Positions 24,722-33,186 are shown, counted from the stretch's first letter. The stretch is DNA of 45,660 bases from CAYUIS01 sp964444825 (GCA_964444825.1 CAYUIS010000024.1:1-45660); one strand, 5' to 3'. Notes: generated from the sequence alone by a model not told the origin. Program-made: numbers and translations.

Positions 24722-25786
24722 GTGGATCAAACACAGCAACTGCTGAAGGAATTGACGGAAGCGCACGGCGTCTCAGGCTATGAGACCGAGGTTCGGGCTC
24801 TTGTGCGGCGCTATGTGGAGCCGCTGGGTGAGATCGAACAGGACCGCATTGGTAGCCTGGTGTGCCGTCAGGGGGAAACCGGCCCCCGGGTGATGTTGGC
24901 TGGCCATATGGACGAAATCGGCTTTATGGTCCACTACGTCACGAAAGAGGGTTTCCTCAAATTTCTCCCTTTGGGTGGTTGGTGGGACCAGGTGCTCCTG
25001 GGCCAGCAGGTTATCGTCAAGACCCATAAGGGAGATCTGCCGGGAGTCATTGGGGCAAAGCCCCCTCACTATCTTCCTGCTGATGAACGGACAAAGGTAG
25101 TCGAAAAGAAGACCATGTATATCGATATCGGCGCTACCTCGAAGGAAGAGGTGGAGGAGGTGGGTGTGCGGCTGGGCGACCCGGTCGTACCTGCCTCTGC
25201 TTTCCAGGTCTTGGCCAATGGAAAGTCGTACATGAGCAAGGCATTTGACGACCGGGTAGGGGTGGCGCTGATGGTTGATGCTCTGCTCCATTTCTCCCAG
25301 GCTGCCAGTCCCAACGTGCTCTATGGCGTGGCCACCGTGATGGAAGAGGTTGGACCGCGAGGAGCCAGGACGAGCGCAGAGTTAGTTGATCCTGCCGTGG
25401 CCATCATATTGGAGGCGGAAATCTGTGGCGATGTGCCAGGGATTGAACCTGAGGAGACAGCGGTCAAACTGGGCGGTGGGCCTAGCCTTTCGCTGTATGA
25501 TGCGCGCATGATCCCCAACCTGCGCCTGCGGGACCTGGTGATTGAGACAGCACAAGAATTGGAATTACCCCTTCAGTTCTCGACCATGGTCGGTGGAGCG
25601 ACTGATGGCTCGGAGATTCATCTGCACCGTATCGGCGTGCCGACGGTGGTGTTGGGAGTCCCGTCCCGTCACATTCACAGCCACGCGGCCATTATCCACC
25701 GGGATGACTATGATCATGCCTTGCGGCTGTTGATCGGGGTGGTGGAAAGGCTGGACGAGGAGACAGTCGCTGGTTTAGCCCCCTAG
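24722..25786 (+). CDS. M42-family metallo-aminopeptidase
   Basis: This 354-residue protein is a cytosolic, cobalt- or zinc-dependent aminopeptidase of the M42 family (PepA/TET/FrvX-like), which usually forms dodecameric tetrahedra and trims short peptides. Seen in order: H-G-V-S-G-Y-E, metal-ligand motif G-H-M-D-E-I-G-F, A-F-D-D-R-V-G, the E-E-V-G-x-R-G-A catalytic glutamate pair, G-D-V-P-G and R-H-I-H-S-H near the C terminus. The GTG at 24722 is chosen because AGGAGAT lies seven bases upstream and the length then fits the family. The stop overlaps that of the convergent hydrolase gene by four bases. Confidence 0.9.
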   Translation: MDQTQQLLKELTEAHGVSGYETEVRALVRRYVEPLGEIEQDRIGSLVCRQGETGPRVMLAGHMDEIGFMVHYVTKEGFLKFLPLGGWWDQVLLGQQVIVKTHKGDLPGVIGAKPPHYLPADERTKVVEKKTMYIDIGATSKEEVEEVGVRLGDPVVPASAFQVLANGKSYMSKAFDDRVGVALMVDALLHFSQAASPNVLYGVATVMEEVGPRGARTSAELVDPAVAIILEAEICGDVPGIEPEETAVKLGGGPSLSLYDARMIPNLRLRDLVIETAQELELPLQFSTMVGGATDGSEIHLHRIGVPTVVLGVPSRHIHSHAAIIHRDDYDHALRLLIGVVERLDEETVAGLAP

Positions 25787-26394
25787 CTCCACGTCACGTC
25801 GCCGCACATATCGGGCGGCCGAGGGCGGGCCAGGAATTCCTGGAAAGCGGGGCGCTCGGCTCCCACAGTCGTGTGGTCGCCGTGGCCGGAGTAGACGAGT
25901 GTATCGTCAGGCCAGGTAAAGACCGTCCGCTGCAGGCTGATCAGGAGGGTCTGAAGATCCTCAGGCGTGCGCGTGTGCCCTGGCCCGCCAGGAAAGATCG
26001 CATCTCCCGCAATGGCTCGCCTGTCGAAGCGCAGGGCCACGCTGCCGGGGGTGTGGCCGGGGATGTGAACCACGCGGACGTAACGCCGTCCCACTCCCAT
26101 CCGTTTCCCATCCTCCAGACAAAAGTCAGTCTCAATGCCGAACTGTGAAACGTCGGCTGGATGAATCCCCACTGGCGCTTTGAGAGCTGTCCGGACTTGA
26201 TCCAGTGCCAGGGTATGATCAGAGTGACCGTGGGTGAGAAGGATGCGGGACACGTGCGTGCCGCCGCATAGATCCAGGATCGCCTCAGCATCCCCGCCCG
26301 GATCGATCAGTATAGCCCGATCCGTCTCAGGGCAGGTCAACAGGTAACAGTTGGTCCCATATTCACCAACGGCTAATGTCTGGAGTTTTAGCAT
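25783..26394 (-). CDS. Metallo-beta-lactamase-fold hydrolase (glyoxalase II-like)
   Basis: This 203-residue cytosolic protein has the metal-binding signature T-H-G-H-S-D-H (His55, His57, Asp59, His60), then H-I-P-G-H-T-P-G-S, G-D-A-I-F-P-G and a C-terminal S-G-H-G-D-H-T. These are the five motifs of the glyoxalase II/YcbL branch. The substrate is probably a thioester such as an S-acyl glutathione analogue or other metabolite ester. GAGGAG precedes the ATG. It is the last gene of a glpK, SIS, hydrolase run and starts 37 bases after the SIS gene. Confidence 0.87.
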   Translation of the reverse strand: MLKLQTLAVGEYGTNCYLLTCPETDRAILIDPGGDAEAILDLCGGTHVSRILLTHGHSDHTLALDQVRTALKAPVGIHPADVSQFGIETDFCLEDGKRMGVGRRYVRVVHIPGHTPGSVALRFDRRAIAGDAIFPGGPGHTRTPEDLQTLLISLQRTVFTWPDDTLVYSGHGDHTTVGAERPAFQEFLARPRPPDMCGDVTWS

Positions 26395-26431
26395 GTTTCG
26401 CTCCTCAACGGAATCCCGCTCGACCGGTCGC

Positions 26432-27478
26432 TCACTGTGTCTGGGTGATCTTTTTCAGCCCGCGTGGATGGTCAGGATCATATCCCTTGGCCAACGTGAC
26501 GTAGAGTGCTAGTAACTGCCCAGGCACGACGCAGGTGAACGGTGAGAGCCACTCGGGTAGGGCGGTAGGTAGCCGCAACGGCGTGCGGGCTAGCCGCAGA
26601 GCCTCCTCCTGCTCCGAGATGATGAGCAGTTCCGCTTCACGATTGGCCAGCTCATGGGCTAATGTCAGCATGTCGTGATAGACCGCGCCCTGGGGCACGA
26701 TAGCGATGACGGGGAACCCGCGTTCGACGATGGCGACGGGACCGTGACGAAAGTCAGCCGAGGAGTATGGCTCGGTGACGATATAGGTCAGCTCCTTCAG
26801 CTTGAGCGCGACCTCGAAGGCGGTGGCATAGTTGTAGCCGCGGCCAAGCACCACACACTCGGTGGCATAGGTGTACCGTTGGGCAGCCTGGGCGATTGGC
26901 TCTTCCAATGCCAGAGTGTCTCCCACCGCCTCGGGCACGCGCCGCAGGGCTGCCATTCGCTCCTGTTGTTCTGCCTTGTCCGCCAGGTGTACTGCCAGCA
27001 ATGCCAGTGCGGCCAGTTGCGCGGTGTAGGTCTTGGTCGCAGCTACGGCAAGTTCCTGACCAGCACCCAGTGGGAGGACGTGGTCGGCGGCCTGGCCCAG
27101 CGGGGAGAGAGGGGCATTGGTCACCGCGATGGTCAGCGCGCCCTGCTGTCGCCCCTCCTCGACGACGGCCACGATGTCGGGCGACTGGCCCGACTGGGAG
27201 ACGCCCAATACGAGGGCGTTGTGCATGTGTGGTGGTGTGTGGTAGGTGCTGAATAGCGAAGGGGTGGCGAGCGCCACCGGCATCCGGTTCAGTGCGCCAA
27301 AGAGATACTGGGCGTAGCGGGCGGCGTTGTCTGAGGTGCCCCGGGCGGCAAAGATGGCATAGGTCAAGTCGCGTGTGCGGATCTTGGCAGCGATCTCCGC
27401 AGCGGTATCGGCCTGTTCGTCTAGGAGGCGGGCCAGGATGCCCGGTTGTTCGTGGATTTCGTCCCTCAAGTGGCTCAT
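26432..27478 (-). CDS. Double-SIS sugar-phosphate isomerase/deaminase-like protein
   Basis: This 348-residue protein matches the isomerase half of GlmS without its glutaminase domain, as in NagB-II-type glucosamine-6-phosphate deaminases and AgaS. Seen: two SIS domains with A-R-G-T-S-D-N-A-A-R, S-Q-S-G-Q-S-P-D, T-K-T-Y-T-A-Q, and in the second half E-V-A-L-K-L-K-E-L and D-F-R-H-G-P. The C-terminal K-G-Y-D-P-D-x-P-R-x-L-x-K segment is also GlmS-like. The ATG at 27478 starts five bases after the glpK stop, with GGAAGAG upstream. A GTG at 27487 that overlaps the glpK stop is the alternative. It probably converts an aminosugar phosphate, but the exact sugar is unknown. Confidence 0.85.
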   Translation of the reverse strand: MSHLRDEIHEQPGILARLLDEQADTAAEIAAKIRTRDLTYAIFAARGTSDNAARYAQYLFGALNRMPVALATPSLFSTYHTPPHMHNALVLGVSQSGQSPDIVAVVEEGRQQGALTIAVTNAPLSPLGQAADHVLPLGAGQELAVAATKTYTAQLAALALLAVHLADKAEQQERMAALRRVPEAVGDTLALEEPIAQAAQRYTYATECVVLGRGYNYATAFEVALKLKELTYIVTEPYSSADFRHGPVAIVERGFPVIAIVPQGAVYHDMLTLAHELANREAELLIISEQEEALRLARTPLRLPTALPEWLSPFTCVVPGQLLALYVTLAKGYDPDHPRGLKKITQTQ

Positions 27479-27483
27479 ACGGG

Positions 27484-28995
27484 TCACTCTTCCACCCAGT
27501 CGCGGCTCCTCTCCACGGCCTTTTTCCACCCGGTGTAAGCTGCCTCTCTCTTTCCCTCGCTCCACTGCGGTTCAAAGGTACGATCGACACCCCAGTTGGC
27601 GCGCAGTTCATCCAGATTCGCCCACAGCCCGGTTGCCAGCCCTGCGGCGTAGGCTGCCCCAAGCGCAGTCGTCTCGTGCACTATGGGACGCACCACGGGT
27701 ACGCCCAGGACGTCTGCTTGCAGTTGCATCAAAAAGTTGTTGACGGTCGCGCCGCCGTCCACCTTAAGTGCGGTCAACTCGATGCCCGAGTCGGCGCGCA
27801 TCGCCTCCAGCACATCCCGTGTCTGGTAGCAGATGGACTCTAATGTGGCGCGGACAATGTGTGCCCGGTTGACGTAGCGTGTGAGGCCGACGATGACCCC
27901 CCGGGCGTCCATATCCCAGTAGGGGGCAAAGAGCCCGGAGAAGGCTGGGACAAAGTAGATGCCGCCAGCGTCCTCTACGCTCTGAGCGATCGTTTCGCTC
28001 TCGGCGGCGTTCTCGATCAGGCCCAGATTGTCCCGCAGCCACTGCACCGCAGCCCCGGTCATGGCGATCGAGCCCTCGAGGGCGTAGGTCGTCCCTTCGG
28101 GCAGGCCATAGGCCACGGTGGTCAGCAGACCGCTTTTTGATGGAACCGGTTGGGGACCGGTGTTGAGGAGCATAAAGCAGCCTGTGCCATAGGTGTTTTT
28201 GGCTTCACCCTCACTGTAACACGTCTGGCCGAACAGCGCCGCCTGTTGGTCTCCTAGATCACCGCACACCGGCACCTCCCCACCCACGGGCCCGTTGGAC
28301 CGGGTGATGCCGTAAGAGGCCGGGTCGGACGATGGACGGATGGTGGGCAGCATAGAGCGCGGGATGGAGAGGAGTCTTAGCAGCTCCTCGTCCCAGTCGA
28401 GGGTATTCAGGCTCATCAACATCGTCCGGGAACCATTGGTCACGTCGGTGACGTGCGCTCCACCGTTTGATCCGCCGGTCAGGTTCCAGATCACCCAGGT
28501 GTCTACATTGCCAAAGACCGCTGCCCCTGCGTCCGCCTTGTCCCGCAACCCTGCTACGTTGTCCAGCAACCACTTGAGCTTGGGACCGGAAAAGTAGGTG
28601 GCGATGGGCAGTCCTGTCTTTTCCCGGAAGGTTGGCTCCAGACCGTCGGCGATGAGTTGCTGGCACAGTCCCCGGGTCCGCGTATCCTGCCACACAATGG
28701 CGTTGCAGAGCGGCTCGCCGGTGTGGGGATCCCATACGACCACCGTCTCCCGCTGGTTGGTGATGCCAATACCGGCGATCTCTGTCGGCCGAATACTTCC
28801 TTGCGCCAATGCCCCATTGATGACGCGCTGTGTTTTGGCCCAGATCTCGCCCGCATCGTGCTCCACCCAGCCTGGCTGGGGGTAGATCTGGGTGTGTTCT
28901 TCGTACATTGAGGCGACCACCTGTCCCTGCCGATCAAAGATCATAAAGCGGGAGCCGGTGGTACCCTGATCTACCGCGGCCGCATATTGTGTCAT
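27484..28995 (-). CDS. glpK: Glycerol kinase
   Basis: This 503-residue FGGY-family kinase phosphorylates glycerol with ATP to give sn-glycerol 3-phosphate. Seen: the N-terminal phosphate-loop motif D-Q-G-T-T-G-S-R, the substrate-binding W-V-E-H-D-A segment, G-I-T-N-Q-R-E-T, and the family signature around G-L-F-A-P-Y-W-D and K-V-D-G-G-A-T-V-N-N. The length is that of other bacterial GlpK proteins. AGGGGG lies nine bases before the ATG. The gene heads a three-gene unit with its own well-matched promoter. No glycerol facilitator or GlpD is present. Confidence 0.95.
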   Translation of the reverse strand: MTQYAAAVDQGTTGSRFMIFDRQGQVVASMYEEHTQIYPQPGWVEHDAGEIWAKTQRVINGALAQGSIRPTEIAGIGITNQRETVVVWDPHTGEPLCNAIVWQDTRTRGLCQQLIADGLEPTFREKTGLPIATYFSGPKLKWLLDNVAGLRDKADAGAAVFGNVDTWVIWNLTGGSNGGAHVTDVTNGSRTMLMSLNTLDWDEELLRLLSIPRSMLPTIRPSSDPASYGITRSNGPVGGEVPVCGDLGDQQAALFGQTCYSEGEAKNTYGTGCFMLLNTGPQPVPSKSGLLTTVAYGLPEGTTYALEGSIAMTGAAVQWLRDNLGLIENAAESETIAQSVEDAGGIYFVPAFSGLFAPYWDMDARGVIVGLTRYVNRAHIVRATLESICYQTRDVLEAMRADSGIELTALKVDGGATVNNFLMQLQADVLGVPVVRPIVHETTALGAAYAAGLATGLWANLDELRANWGVDRTFEPQWSEGKREAAYTGWKKAVERSRDWVEE

Positions 28996-29031
28996 TCTGA
29001 ATGCCCCCTGCTATCTATTGTGTTGCCCAAG

Positions 29032-29060
29032 ACTATACTGCTTTTGGGAAATGTTGGCAA
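29032..29060 (-). promoter_or_regulatory. Promoter of glpK-SIS-hydrolase
   Basis: TTGCCA (29055-29060) and TATAGT (29032-29037) on the minus strand are separated by exactly 17 bases. Both match consensus at five of six positions. Confidence 0.65.
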
Positions 29061-29073
29061 GCGGCTGCGTGAC

Positions 29074-29102
29074 TGGAGAGCTTTGTGTTTCGGTGTTATA
29101 CT
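29074..29102 (+). promoter_or_regulatory. Possible promoter of the ABC exporter
   Basis: TGGAGA (29074-29079) and TATACT (29097-29102) are 17 bases apart. A start near 29109 leaves a 25-base leader with GGAGGG before the ATG at 29134. Its -35 is 14 bases from that of the divergent glpK promoter. Confidence 0.45.
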
Positions 29103-29133
29103 TGTGCCCGATATCAATTGGAGGGTAGACCTT

Positions 29134-30879
29134 ATGCCGGTGCTGAAACGTTTGCTGACATACGTGCGGCCGTATTGGAAAACCCTGTTGGTTACAGGTG
29201 TTCTACTGCTGCTTCGCACGGGATTGAATTTGCTGCCCCCTCTCTTTCAGAGGGAAATCGTGGATCGGGTGATCGGTGAGCGGGACCTGTCCCGACTTTG
29301 GGGATTGATAGCGGCCCTGATCGGAATCTACGTCGTGTTGCAGTTCGTGGACTTTGGCGATATGTTCATCCGTCATGCCCTGGGCGAGCGCGTCATTTTC
29401 GATCTGCGAGTGCTCATCTATGGCCATCTGCAGCGGCTTTCTTCTTCCTTCTTTGAGCGTACCTCGACGGGTGAGTTGATGTCGCGGGTGACCAACGACG
29501 TCAACGCCCTGGAGAACTTTGTCACTCACGGCGTGACCCTGACGGTTCTCGATCTCTTGCGGTTGGTGGGGTCATTGGGGGTGCTCCTGGCACTCGATCA
29601 CCGCTTGGCGCTGGTGGTCCTGATTCCACTGCCCATCGTGGCCTTTGGCCTAAGGTACTTTAACCGGCGGGTGCGACCGATCTACCGCCGGGTGCGCGAC
29701 AGATTGGGCGACATCAACGCCGAGTTGCAGGATAACCTGGCCGGCATGCAGGTCATACAGGCTTTTGGACAGGAAAGAATGGAACTGGCCCATTTTCAGG
29801 ACTCCAGCGAGCGGTATTACCGGGAAAGGGTGCGCGGTATCCGCGCATGGTCGACGGTGTTCCCCGCTTTAGGCTTCGTGGGTGCTATGGGGGGTGTATT
29901 GGTGCTCGCCTTCGGGGCGAGGATGGCTGTGGCTGGTGAGTTGTCGTTGGGGACGTTGGTAGCGTTTCTGTCCTACATCACCTCATTCTATGATCCCCTT
30001 CAGAGGTTGACGGAGGTGGACAACGTGTTCCAGGAGGCCATCGCGGCCGGGGAGCGCATCTTTGAACTGCTCGACGAGGTGCCGGATATTCAGGATGCGC
30101 CGGAGGCAAAGGCGCTGGCGGCAGCCGAAGGGGAAGTTGTTTTCGAAGACGTCCATTTTCGGTATGGGGAGGGCGATGAGGTGTTGCGCGACGTCACGTT
30201 CTGCATGGCCCCAGGCGAGGTCGTTGCATTGGTCGGGCCGAGTGGGGCTGGCAAGACGAGCATTGCCAACCTGTTGTGTCGTTTCTATGATCCCGTCCGC
30301 GGCCGTATCCTGCTCGACGGCCAGGACCTGCGCCAGATACAGATCCAGTCGTTGCGTCGGCAGGTGGCCATAGTTCTCCAAGACACCTTTCTGTTCAACA
30401 CCACCGTGCGGGAGAACTTGCTGTATGGCAAGCCCGACGCCACGGAACAAGAGGTGATCGCTGCTGCCAAGGCTGCTTATGCCCACGAGTTCGTTGAGCA
30501 ATTGCCCTACGGGTACGACACCGAGATCGGCGAGCGCGGCGTAAAGCTGAGTGGGGGGCAGAAGCAGCGACTGGCGCTGGCTCGCGCCATCCTGGCGGAC
30601 CCGCGCATCCTGATTCTGGACGAGGCCACGTCATCGGTGGATGCCGAGGCAGAGTACCTGATCCAGCAAGCATTGACCGAGGTGATGAAGGGACGGACGT
30701 CGCTGGTCATCGCCCACCGGTTGAGCACGATTCGCACCGCCGACAAGATCATCGCGCTGGAGGAGGGCCACATCCGTGAAGTAGGAGACCATCGCCAACT
30801 GCTTGCCCGTGGTGGGCTGTACAGCCAGCTTTATCAGAGGCAGTTGGCGCTGACCGCAAGTGGGCTAGAGGAAGAATAG
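29134..30879 (+). CDS. ABC exporter half-transporter (permease fused to ATPase)
   Basis: This 581-residue protein has an ABC_membrane domain of six helices (about 15-310) followed by a nucleotide-binding domain with Walker A G-P-S-G-A-G-K-T (Lys374), signature L-S-G-G-Q (472-476) and Walker B I-L-I-L-D-E (Glu497), then the H-loop I-A-H-R-L-S. It is a complete half-transporter of the MsbA/LmrA-like class and should work as a homodimer. Lipids, drugs or peptides are all possible substrates. The ATG at 29134 is favoured over longer frames because GGAGGG lies upstream and family members start with a short basic leader before helix one. Confidence 0.92.
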   Translation: MPVLKRLLTYVRPYWKTLLVTGVLLLLRTGLNLLPPLFQREIVDRVIGERDLSRLWGLIAALIGIYVVLQFVDFGDMFIRHALGERVIFDLRVLIYGHLQRLSSSFFERTSTGELMSRVTNDVNALENFVTHGVTLTVLDLLRLVGSLGVLLALDHRLALVVLIPLPIVAFGLRYFNRRVRPIYRRVRDRLGDINAELQDNLAGMQVIQAFGQERMELAHFQDSSERYYRERVRGIRAWSTVFPALGFVGAMGGVLVLAFGARMAVAGELSLGTLVAFLSYITSFYDPLQRLTEVDNVFQEAIAAGERIFELLDEVPDIQDAPEAKALAAAEGEVVFEDVHFRYGEGDEVLRDVTFCMAPGEVVALVGPSGAGKTSIANLLCRFYDPVRGRILLDGQDLRQIQIQSLRRQVAIVLQDTFLFNTTVRENLLYGKPDATEQEVIAAAKAAYAHEFVEQLPYGYDTEIGERGVKLSGGQKQRLALARAILADPRILILDEATSSVDAEAEYLIQQALTEVMKGRTSLVIAHRLSTIRTADKIIALEEGHIREVGDHRQLLARGGLYSQLYQRQLALTASGLEEE

Positions 30880-30931
30880 CCGTCGTTTTGAGCGTTCACA
30901 ACTTTTCGCAAGGCCACGCCCAGAAAGCAAA

Positions 30932-30968
30932 AGGGATTGTGGGTGCCCTCGCGCCTCCCACAATCCCT
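30932..30968 (-). terminator. Intrinsic terminator after the LysM genes
   Basis: AGGGATTGTGGG (30932-30943) and CCCACAATCCCT (30957-30968) form a perfect 12-bp stem. On the minus strand it is followed by TTTTGCTTTC, so it ends the LysM unit. The plus strand has no T tract after it, so it would work less well for the exporter gene. Confidence 0.75.
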
Positions 30969-30990
30969 GCTCTGAGTGTCTAGTTGATCT

Positions 30991-31515
30991 CTACGCCGCA
31001 GGCATCTTGAGTTCCTGACCCGGGTGGATCAGGTTCGGATCCTTGATCTGATCTTTGTTGAGTTCAAAGATCTCTGGCCAGCGGGTGGCGTCCCCGAGTT
31101 CGGCCTTGGCTATCTTGCTCAGGCTGTCACCCGACTTTACCACGTAGACGCGAGCCTTTGCTTCTTCACGTTCCAACGCCCTTTGCCGGGCTTCCTCGCG
31201 CCTTTCGGCCATCGCTTCCATCCTCTTTTCCCGTTCTAGTTGAGCGAGCTTGGCTTTGGCTTCGGCGGCTTCCTTCTCGGCAGCCTTGACCTTGTCTTCG
31301 GCCTCCCGCGCTCTAGCTTGAGCGGTCTCGGCTCTGGACTCGGCGGCGCGCTTTTGTGCGGCCTCGCGGGCAGCCTCGGCATGTGCCGCAGCAGTTTCCT
31401 GCTCCGCCTTCTCGGCAGCTTCCTTCTCGTCGCGGGAGCTGATGGCGTCGATAGCCTTGCCGAAAATTCCCTTCTTCTTTTCCTCTTCCTTCTTTACTTC
31501 TCTCTTCTTTGCCAT
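30991..31515 (-). CDS. Coiled-coil protein with C-terminal LysM domain, no signal peptide
   Basis: This 174-residue protein starts with a highly charged basic segment (K-K-R-E-V-K-K-E-E-E-K-K-K) and then a long Ala/Glu/Lys/Arg-rich helix, residues about 30-120, typical of a coiled coil. It ends in one LysM domain (V-Y-V-V-K-S-G-D-S-L-S-K-I-A ... L-I-H-P-G-Q-E-L-K-M-P). LysM usually binds N-acetylglucosamine polymers outside the cell, but no signal peptide or membrane segment is present, so this copy may be cytosolic, like E. coli Kbp/YgaU. AAGGAGG precedes the ATG. The LysM half resembles the neighbouring small protein. Confidence 0.8.
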   Translation of the reverse strand: MAKKREVKKEEEKKKGIFGKAIDAISSRDEKEAAEKAEQETAAAHAEAAREAAQKRAAESRAETAQARAREAEDKVKAAEKEAAEAKAKLAQLEREKRMEAMAERREEARQRALEREEAKARVYVVKSGDSLSKIAKAELGDATRWPEIFELNKDQIKDPNLIHPGQELKMPAA

Positions 31516-31596
31516 GTTTAGGCCTCCTTAAAAATGTGAGATTGGGTGATTGTCAAAGTAGCGCTGGAATCAACGCTAATACGGGTGGTGAGCCGT

Positions 31597-31806
31597 TCAG
31601 GGGATGCGAATCTCCAAGCCCACCGCGATTTTGTCCGGGTCTTGAATCTTGCCCTTGTTGGCCTCAAAGATCTCCTGCCAACGGTCGGCGTCGCCGTAGA
31701 CTGCCTTGGCGATCTTGCTCAGGCTGTCGCCAGCCTTTGTGACATAGACCTTGACTCTCTTTTCTGGGGTTCCCGTTTGCTTTGCCTCATCTTGCTCTTT
31801 CGCCAT
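31597..31806 (-). CDS. Small single-LysM protein, no signal peptide
   Basis: This 69-residue protein is essentially one LysM domain (V-Y-V-T-K-A-G-D-S-L-S-K-I-A-K-A-V-Y-G-D) after an 18-residue hydrophilic leader. The W-Q-E-I-F-E-A-N-K segment and the C-terminal I-A-V-G-L-E-I-R-I-P are standard. The ATG at 31806 follows GGGAGGTAC and is preferred to an upstream in-frame start. It lacks any export signal. Its sequence is close to the LysM domain of the gene 81 bases downstream, so the two are probably related by duplication. Confidence 0.8.
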   Translation of the reverse strand: MAKEQDEAKQTGTPEKRVKVYVTKAGDSLSKIAKAVYGDADRWQEIFEANKGKIQDPDKIAVGLEIRIP

Positions 31807-31868
31807 AGTGAGTACCTCCCTTTCTGGTAATGTGTGTGCCAAAGTGTATCGAGTTCGAATGGCGCCTC

Positions 31869-32749
31869 TCACCGGCCGGTGAGCGCCTGGAGGATGCTCT
31901 GCGCAATCAGTCCTCCGGCGGCGGCCCGCGGTGTACCGGCCTGAAGCGGGTTCACCTGTCCACCCATAAGAGCGCCCGTCAACGCCTGGCCCAGGGCCGA
32001 GGCGGTGTCCGCCCCGGATTGTTTGGCCTGCAAGAAGGCCAACCCGGCGGGAAGTAGCGTGGATAAAACGTCGCCCATATCCATCTCGTCATCCTGCCCA
32101 CCGGCCTGAGGCTGCTGACCCCCGGCCATCCCCAGGACCTGGTCGAGCATACCGCCTCCAGCCTNNNNNNNNNNNNNNNNNNNNNNNNNNNNNNNNNNNN
32201 NNNNNNNNNNNNNNNNNNNNNNNNNNNNNNNNNNNNNNNNNNNNNNNNNNNNNNNNNNNNNNNNGGCTGCTGACCCCCGGCCATCCCCAGGACCTGGTCG
32301 AGCATACCGCCTCCAGCCTGGGGTTGCTGTCCCGCAGCCATCCCCAGGACCTGGTCGAGTACGCTGCCTGCACCCTGCATCTGCTGCGGGTGACCTTGGG
32401 ATGGAATAGCTCCCAGCAGCGACTGGACCAATGACATCACCTCGGGCTGCCCCATCGAGGACCGTCCCTGGAGCTGCTCCGCCGCGTCGTTCAGCCCTCG
32501 GGCATAGTATTGACTGGTGCCACCGTGCCCCTTTGACTGGAGCTGTTGACCGGCGAAACGCAAGGCCTCGGATGGCGGCTGTGCTCTCTTGGTCTCGAGG
32601 GCCTGTGTGATCGTGCGCAGGTTCTCGACCATGTTATCGCCGTGATTGCCGTTGTACCCGTCAAGGGCGTTGATCTCCTGCCGTTGGGCAGTCATGGTCT
32701 GGAGCGCGGCTCCGAATAGTTTGCTCAGATCTAGTGCAGATTGGTTCAT
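31869..32749 (-). CDS. DAK2-like protein with 19-residue repeats, interrupted by an assembly gap
   Basis: The N-terminal part (about 1-110) resembles a DAK2/DhaL domain. The segment L-D-G-Y-N-G-N-H-G-D-N-M lines up with the family's L-D-x-x-x-G-D-G-D-H-G-T-N-M, and G-H-G-G-T-S-Q-Y-Y-A-R-G-L lines up with its G-x-x-G-N-S-G segment. Two metal-ligand aspartates appear as asparagines. The middle contains repeats of G-G-M-L-D-Q-V-L-G-M-A-G-G-Q-Q-P-Q-A-G. The C-terminal part is Ala/Gly-rich with L-S-T-L-L-P-A-G-L-A-F-L-Q-A-K. One hundred N hide an unknown number of repeats. The flanks fit an intact frame if the true gap is 2 plus a multiple of 57 bases. GGAGGGG precedes the ATG at 32749. The function is unknown. 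Confidence 0.65.
32108..32376. repeat. 57-bp tandem repeats flanking an assembly gap
   Basis: Copies are seen at 32108-32164 (complete), 32265-32319 (55 of 57 bases, identical where visible) and 32320-32376 (diverged). Each encodes 19 residues in frame. The 100-base N run at 32165-32264 sits exactly between the two identical copies, as expected for a repeat collapsed by short-read assembly. Confidence 0.9.
32165..32264. other. Assembly gap of 100 N
   Basis: This is a scaffold gap with the placeholder length of 100. Its true size is unknown. Reconstruction of the interrupted repeat unit indicates 2 + 57n bases. Confidence 0.95.
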
Positions 32750-32781
32750 TGATTGCTTACCCCTCCCAGTCTGTGTGAGCG

Positions 32782-33186
32782 CTAGTAGGATACGCCCCGG
32801 GGAAGCTCCTTGGCGTGCGCTACCCAGCGGGCGACCATACTCGCGGTGGGGGGTCGCCGGACCAGATTTTTCTCCTCGTTGACTTCGAGCATTTTCTTGT
32901 AGAGGTTGTCCGGGTTGCGTTGGGCCAACTCGACCACGGTATCCACCCCGGCCCACTCCAGCAGGTCGCTGTACTCCTCGCCAACGCCGCGAACCCGCAT
33001 CAGGTCCGCTCGGTTGACCCAGTCCAGGATGTATTCGTTGCCGATACTTGTCTTCTCCGCCAGATCGCGGCGACCTTCGGGGGTTGCCCCTGCCTCGAGC
33101 AGCGCCTCAATGGAGCCAATCCCCGCCTCCCGCAGTTTCCCTGCGTAGACCGGTCCTATACCTTCAATCGTCTCTAGTTTTGTCAT
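32782..33186 (-). CDS. DUF4332-type helix-hairpin-helix protein
   Basis: This 134-residue protein has two tandem helix-hairpin-helix units, I-E-G-I-G-P-V-Y-A-G-K-L-R-E-A-G-I near the start and V-R-G-V-G-E-E-Y-S-D-L-L-E-W-A-G-V in the middle. This pattern is typical of DUF4332 proteins. Such domains bind DNA non-specifically or mediate protein contacts. The ATG at 33186 follows AAAGGAGAA and is preferred to an upstream start. The gene heads a unit of HhH, DAK2-like, LysM and LysM genes with a promoter placed immediately after the histidine kinase stop. Confidence 0.8.
   Translation of the reverse strand: MTKLETIEGIGPVYAGKLREAGIGSIEALLEAGATPEGRRDLAEKTSIGNEYILDWVNRADLMRVRGVGEEYSDLLEWAGVDTVVELAQRNPDNLYKKMLEVNEEKNLVRRPPTASMVARWVAHAKELPRGVSY

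Noticed and set aside
31979..32956. A long frame reading through the N run and continuing in a second frame
   Set aside because: The placeholder length shifts the frame. The true gene continues in the repeat frame on both sides of the gap.
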